From Alteribacter aurantiacus DSM 18675 (GTDB lineage Bacteria; Bacillota; Bacilli; Bacillales; Salisediminibacteriaceae): a stretch of DNA of 64,000 bases. Under the pieces are notes generated by a model that saw only the letters and a program-made list of their open reading frames with translations, did not search any database and was not told the origin of the DNA. The translations under genes were made by a program, and so were the position numbers. Shown here piece after piece: positions 61,261 to 64,000 of this stretch (position 1 is its first letter; every line of letters begins with the position of its first letter). The DNA is taken from contig NZ_KE386942.1 of NCBI RefSeq assembly GCF_000429705.1, positions 77,056-141,055 on the forward strand, read 5' to 3'.

Positions 61261-61527
61261 GGCAATGGCTCCACTCGGTTGCGCGCCTGTTACGAGAAGC
61301 CCACTCGTATCAGGCTTTTAAAACAGGCAACCGTTCCGCTCATTGCTTCGAAGTGATTGAAAAAGGTAAAGTTCGACCTTTTTACTTTTAAATGGCAAAT
61401 GGCTCCACTCGGTTGCGCGCCTGTTACGAGAAGCCCACTCGTATCAGGCTTTTAAAACAGGCAACCGTTCCGCTCATTGCTTCGAAGTGATTGAAAAAGG
61501 TAAAGTTCGACCTTTTTCAATCACTTC
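61261..61527. repeat. two tandem copies of the 87-bp element with hairpins
   Basis: Core A 61261-61346 and core B 61394-61480 are nearly identical and repeat at 133 bp. Both match the reverse complement of the core at 7451-7537. B is followed by a perfect 18-bp-stem hairpin (61484-61527, GAAGTGATTGAAAAAGGT arms). After A the same hairpin's right arm is cut short at the join to B. The array fills the 405-base gap before the tubby-like paralogue. Confidence 0.85.
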
Positions 61528-61635
61528 TTTTAGTAAAGTATGTAAGTTTTGCAGATTCGATTGACAATGCCTTCGTTCTTTAGTAGATTCATTCGATGTA
61601 CAATAGGACTTTTTCATAAAAATAAGGAGGCTCTT

Positions 61636-62187
61636 ATGCATTCACTCACATATAGCCAACCACCTCTTGATCAAGAAAATCAAGACGTAACCGTTCTTAT
61701 CGACGGTGGTCATACAGGAACGATGAAACGTTTTTTTCCATCAAAAATACATGAACTTATGAACCAAGTTGTGCCTAGCCAGTGGGCTCACCTCAAATTG
61801 ACCGACAGCTCGGGATTTGAGCGGACCATCGTCCAATCAAACGGATTTATTCCGAACAAGCCCCGTCACTGGACCGTCCTTGAAGGCACCCAAGTGGTGG
61901 GTAAAATTAAAGAAGAGCACACCCACCAAGCGCAAGTTCACACGCTCACGTATTCAAGTCAAGACCATGTCATTGAGATGAAAAAAGGGCATATCCCTGG
62001 ATCATCAAAAAAAGCCGTTCTTGAAGAAAAAGGTGAAGATACGGATTCTACTGTCATGAACGCCGACAGTGATTATATCCGTAACGGAATTACAACCGCC
62101 CATACCCTAACCCTTCAACAACCATCCGCCGATCCCCTTCTCATAGCAGCGCTTAATTATCTGTTGAGGTTGACGGATCAAAATTAG
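61636..62187 (+). CDS. tubby-C-like soluble protein, paralogue of 6637-7356
   Basis: 183 residues without membrane helices. VTVLIDGGHTGTMKRFF and RHWTVLEGTQVVGKI align with YHDHQLVATYKREY and RHPILEGNTVVGEI of the other protein; both end with a hydrophobic helix (here ADPLLIAALNYLLRLT). Fold assignment is moderate. AGGAGG before ATG 61636; the 29-codon upstream extension has no site. It sits directly downstream of the tandem 87-bp elements. Confidence 0.68.
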   Translation: MHSLTYSQPPLDQENQDVTVLIDGGHTGTMKRFFPSKIHELMNQVVPSQWAHLKLTDSSGFERTIVQSNGFIPNKPRHWTVLEGTQVVGKIKEEHTHQAQVHTLTYSSQDHVIEMKKGHIPGSSKKAVLEEKGEDTDSTVMNADSDYIRNGITTAHTLTLQQPSADPLLIAALNYLLRLTDQN

Positions 62188-62224
62188 TGGAGGATAGGAG
62201 TGGATGGAGAGTTGGCGCTTGGCG

Positions 62225-62266
62225 TTTAAACAGGTTAGCTTCCTCTTTAAACAGGTTAGCCCCCCC
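62225..62266. repeat. short 21-bp array R8
   Basis: TTTAAACAGGTTAGC starts at 62225 and 62246, exactly 21 bp apart, followed by a C-rich end. It lies between converging genes. Confidence 0.6.
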
Positions 62267-62284
62267 TCACCTTCTTCTCACTAT

Positions 62285-62321
62285 AAAAAAGAGCCTCCCG
62301 CCATTGGGAGGCTCTTTTTTG
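62285..62321. terminator. bidirectional terminator
   Basis: AAAAAGAGCCTCCC/GGGAGGCTCTTTTT between the tubby-like gene and cstA. Confidence 0.85.
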
Positions 62322-63767
62322 TTAAGCCACTTCTTTTGACACCATGTCCACTTCAAACGGTACGTCTTTTGCCAGTTCTTTACGCAACTTGAGGGCGAAC
62401 AGAACGATAGCGATGACGGTTGCAACCGTAGCTCCAATGAGCGAGACATTCATCGGTAATCCAAATCCAATCTCTGCGTTCAAGATATAAGTGGTTGTGA
62501 CCATCGTCATGAACGTAGCCGGAATACTTGAAATCCAGTGGTTTTTCCCTTGAAGAGCCAAGTACATGGCACCTACCCAAAGGGCGATCATGGCAGTACT
62601 CTGGTTTGCCCAAGAGAAGTAACGCCACAGCAAGGTGAAGTCGATTTGCGTTAGAGCAACCGAGATCGCAAACATCGGCAACGCGATGTACAGACGGTTC
62701 ATCTTCTTAATTTGACCAATCTTGAAGTAGTCCGCCAAGATCATACGAGCGCTACGGAAGGCCGTGTCACCAGATGTAATTGGGAGAATGATAACCCCAA
62801 TGATTGCAATCGTACCACCAATGGCACCAAGCATCACTAGGCTTACTTCACTAACAACTGCAGCTGGTCCACCTTCTGCAATCAAAGCATTCAAGTCAGT
62901 TCCGTGGAAAAGAGCCATAGCAGCAGCGGCCCATATCATTGCAATAACCGCTTCTGTAATCATCATGCCGTAAAAAATCTTTCGTCCTTGTTTTTCATTT
63001 TGAGTGGTACGTGAAATAATCGGCGATTGGGTGGCGTGGAAACCACTTAACGCCCCACAGCTAATCGTTAAGAACAACAATGGGAAAATCGCTAAACCTT
63101 CAGGGTGCATGTTCGATAACGTCAATTCCGGAATCGGCGCTCCGGTAACCACAAGTCCACCACCAATTCCTAACGCACTCAGTACAAGCAGTGCCCCGAA
63201 GATTGGGTAGACACGACCGATGATCTTATCGATCGGCAACATTGTCGCTACGATATAGTAAACAAAAATGAGTGTAATAATAAGTCCCATTGTCACCCAA
63301 CCTGGAGTGAGGTTGTCAATGAGTGCGGCCGGGGCTGTCACGAACACCGTACCTACAAGTAAAAGTAACAATACCGCAAATCCGTTAACGACATGCTTCA
63401 TCACTTTACCGAGAAACTTCCCGGCGAGCTCCGGTAAGTGAGCTCCTTTATTTCGAATGGAGATCATTCCGGTTAAATAATCATGAACTGCACCGGCAAA
63501 GATCGCTCCAAGTACGATCCACAAAAACGCAACCGGACCGTATAGTGCACCGAGAATCGGCCCGAAAATTGGACCTACACCAGCGATGTTTAACAGCTGA
63601 ATCATGGAGTTTCGTTTCGTTCCCATTGGGACGTAATCAACACCGTCTTGGTTTGCATACGCAGGCGTTGGGCGATTCTCTTTTACTCCAAAGATCTTTT
63701 CGACAAACTTTCCATATGTGAAATAACCAATCACTAAAATAACAATTGAGATTAAAAATGTAATCAT
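62322..63767 (-). CDS. cstA: CstA-family pyruvate/peptide transporter
   Basis: 481 residues with about 13-16 helices; opens FLISIVILVIGYFTYGKFVEKIFGV and contains FGPILGALYGPVAFLWIVLGAIFAGAVHDY and SGFHATQSPIISRTTQNE. CstA proteins are carbon-starvation-induced transporters, shown in several bacteria to take up pyruvate. ATG 63767 follows GAGGTGAG; the 28 upstream codons cross the promoter. A cre site overlaps the -10 region, so catabolite repression is expected. Confidence 0.92.
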   Translation of the reverse strand: MITFLISIVILVIGYFTYGKFVEKIFGVKENRPTPAYANQDGVDYVPMGTKRNSMIQLLNIAGVGPIFGPILGALYGPVAFLWIVLGAIFAGAVHDYLTGMISIRNKGAHLPELAGKFLGKVMKHVVNGFAVLLLLLVGTVFVTAPAALIDNLTPGWVTMGLIITLIFVYYIVATMLPIDKIIGRVYPIFGALLVLSALGIGGGLVVTGAPIPELTLSNMHPEGLAIFPLLFLTISCGALSGFHATQSPIISRTTQNEKQGRKIFYGMMITEAVIAMIWAAAAMALFHGTDLNALIAEGGPAAVVSEVSLVMLGAIGGTIAIIGVIILPITSGDTAFRSARMILADYFKIGQIKKMNRLYIALPMFAISVALTQIDFTLLWRYFSWANQSTAMIALWVGAMYLALQGKNHWISSIPATFMTMVTTTYILNAEIGFGLPMNVSLIGATVATVIAIVLFALKLRKELAKDVPFEVDMVSKEVA

Positions 63768-63792
63768 GAGTGTCTCACCTCGTTCGCTTCTT

Positions 63793-63808
63793 TTGAATAC
63801 GCTTTCAT
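63793..63808 (-). promoter_or_regulatory. cre site (CcpA) of cstA
   Basis: Minus strand ATGAAAGCGTATTCAA matches the CcpA consensus at 15 of 16 positions and overlaps TATAAT at 63806-63811. Confidence 0.78.
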
Positions 63809-63831
63809 TATAGCGCGAAAACAATAAAGAA

Positions 63832-63864
63832 GGCCGTTTTCGTCGCAACATGTCGAAAACGGCC
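63832..63864. terminator. hairpin upstream of the cstA promoter
   Basis: Perfect 11-bp stem GGCCGTTTTCG/CGAAAACGGCC. It may end the transcript of the gene beyond the window or act in cstA control. Confidence 0.5.
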
Positions 63865-63925
63865 CTTCACGTGTTGAAAATTCCGCATCAAATGATAGCG
63901 ATTACATAATGAGGTATGGGAATGG

Positions 63926-64000
63926 GCGAGGAAGCTGATTGGAGCCAACCCGTTAATAAGGTACGGGAACCCGGGAAAAAAGTTGAGGAACCCGTAAATC
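63926..64000. repeat. exact 21-bp array R9, cut by the window end
   Basis: AACCCG/AACCC anchors at 63947, 63968 and 63989, exactly 21 bp apart, with one weaker unit at 63926. GAACCCGTAAATC matches the reverse complement of R4 units. It continues past the window. Confidence 0.8.

Noticed and set aside
1..64000. tRNA, rRNA, riboswitch or complete insertion sequence
   Set aside because: I looked for cloverleaf-type segments, T-box and purine/FMN-type leaders and transposase motifs and found none convincing; a covariance-model search was not possible here.

Overview
The window looks like chromosomal DNA of a Gram-positive, spore-former-type Bacillaceae. Ribosome binding sites are strong (AGGAGG/GGAGG), GTG and TTG starts are frequent, and many genes are recognisable relatives of Bacillus subtilis genes (YfkAB, YfkD, YneR/HesB, YolD, YisB, AcyP, CitS-CitT-CitM, CstA, AdeC, FbpB). 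A salt-tolerant relative (Halobacillus/Pontibacillus-like) is my inference only. I see no rRNA, tRNA, CRISPR array, transposase or integrase.

Layout. 1-13.3 kb: accessory genes (GNAT acetyltransferase cut by the window edge, amidase, VOC protein with divergent HxlR regulator, DrrA/DrrB-like ABC exporter, YolD with a LexA box, a tubby-like protein, a pirin/MarR/azoreductase locus with four copies of one palindrome, several tiny membrane proteins, an MFS exporter with its regulator). 13.3-23.5 kb: a solitary HpaB-type flavin monooxygenase whose leader carries a run of 21 C residues, radical SAM YfkAB with an AAC(3)-family acetyltransferase, YfkD, a MATE pump, OsmC, a persulfide-dioxygenase/rhodanese fusion and an MFS transporter.

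23.6-37.2 kb is the centrepiece: 15 minus-strand genes predicted to take up and fully degrade anthranilate (2-aminobenzoate). TRAP transporter; two-component FAD anthranilate 3-monooxygenase (oxygenase plus flavin reductase) with a dedicated FMN adenylyltransferase; IclR regulator; then 3-hydroxyanthranilate 3,4-dioxygenase, ACMS decarboxylase, 2-aminomuconate semialdehyde dehydrogenase, 2-aminomuconate deaminase, 4-oxalocrotonate tautomerase and decarboxylase, 2-keto-4-pentenoate hydratase, 4-hydroxy-2-oxovalerate aldolase and acylating acetaldehyde dehydrogenase, giving pyruvate and acetyl-CoA. The 3' end of the MFS gene just left of the cluster recurs as a decayed fragment just right of it, so the cluster looks like an inserted block.

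37.2-64 kb: a VLRF1/baeRF-type protein, a citrate two-component system and Mg-citrate transporter with a cre site, small spore-former-type proteins, an MBL hydrolase and an SCP2 protein that share a FadR-like operator, a dense cluster of DnaA boxes, PlsC, acylphosphatase, lysine N6-hydroxylase, adenine deaminase, SDR, photolyase, Eis-type acetyltransferase, aldehyde dehydrogenase, YisB, an M50-like protein, a PAS-STAS protein, TetR with exporter, a D-threonine-aldolase-like enzyme, a second tubby-like paralogue and CstA with a cre site.

The strongest structure not explained by genes is a set of nine intergenic arrays whose units differ between loci but keep a 20-21 bp period (two helical turns). 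Other repeats are an 87-bp imperfect palindrome next to both tubby-like paralogues, a 109-bp palindrome and a GC-rich element.
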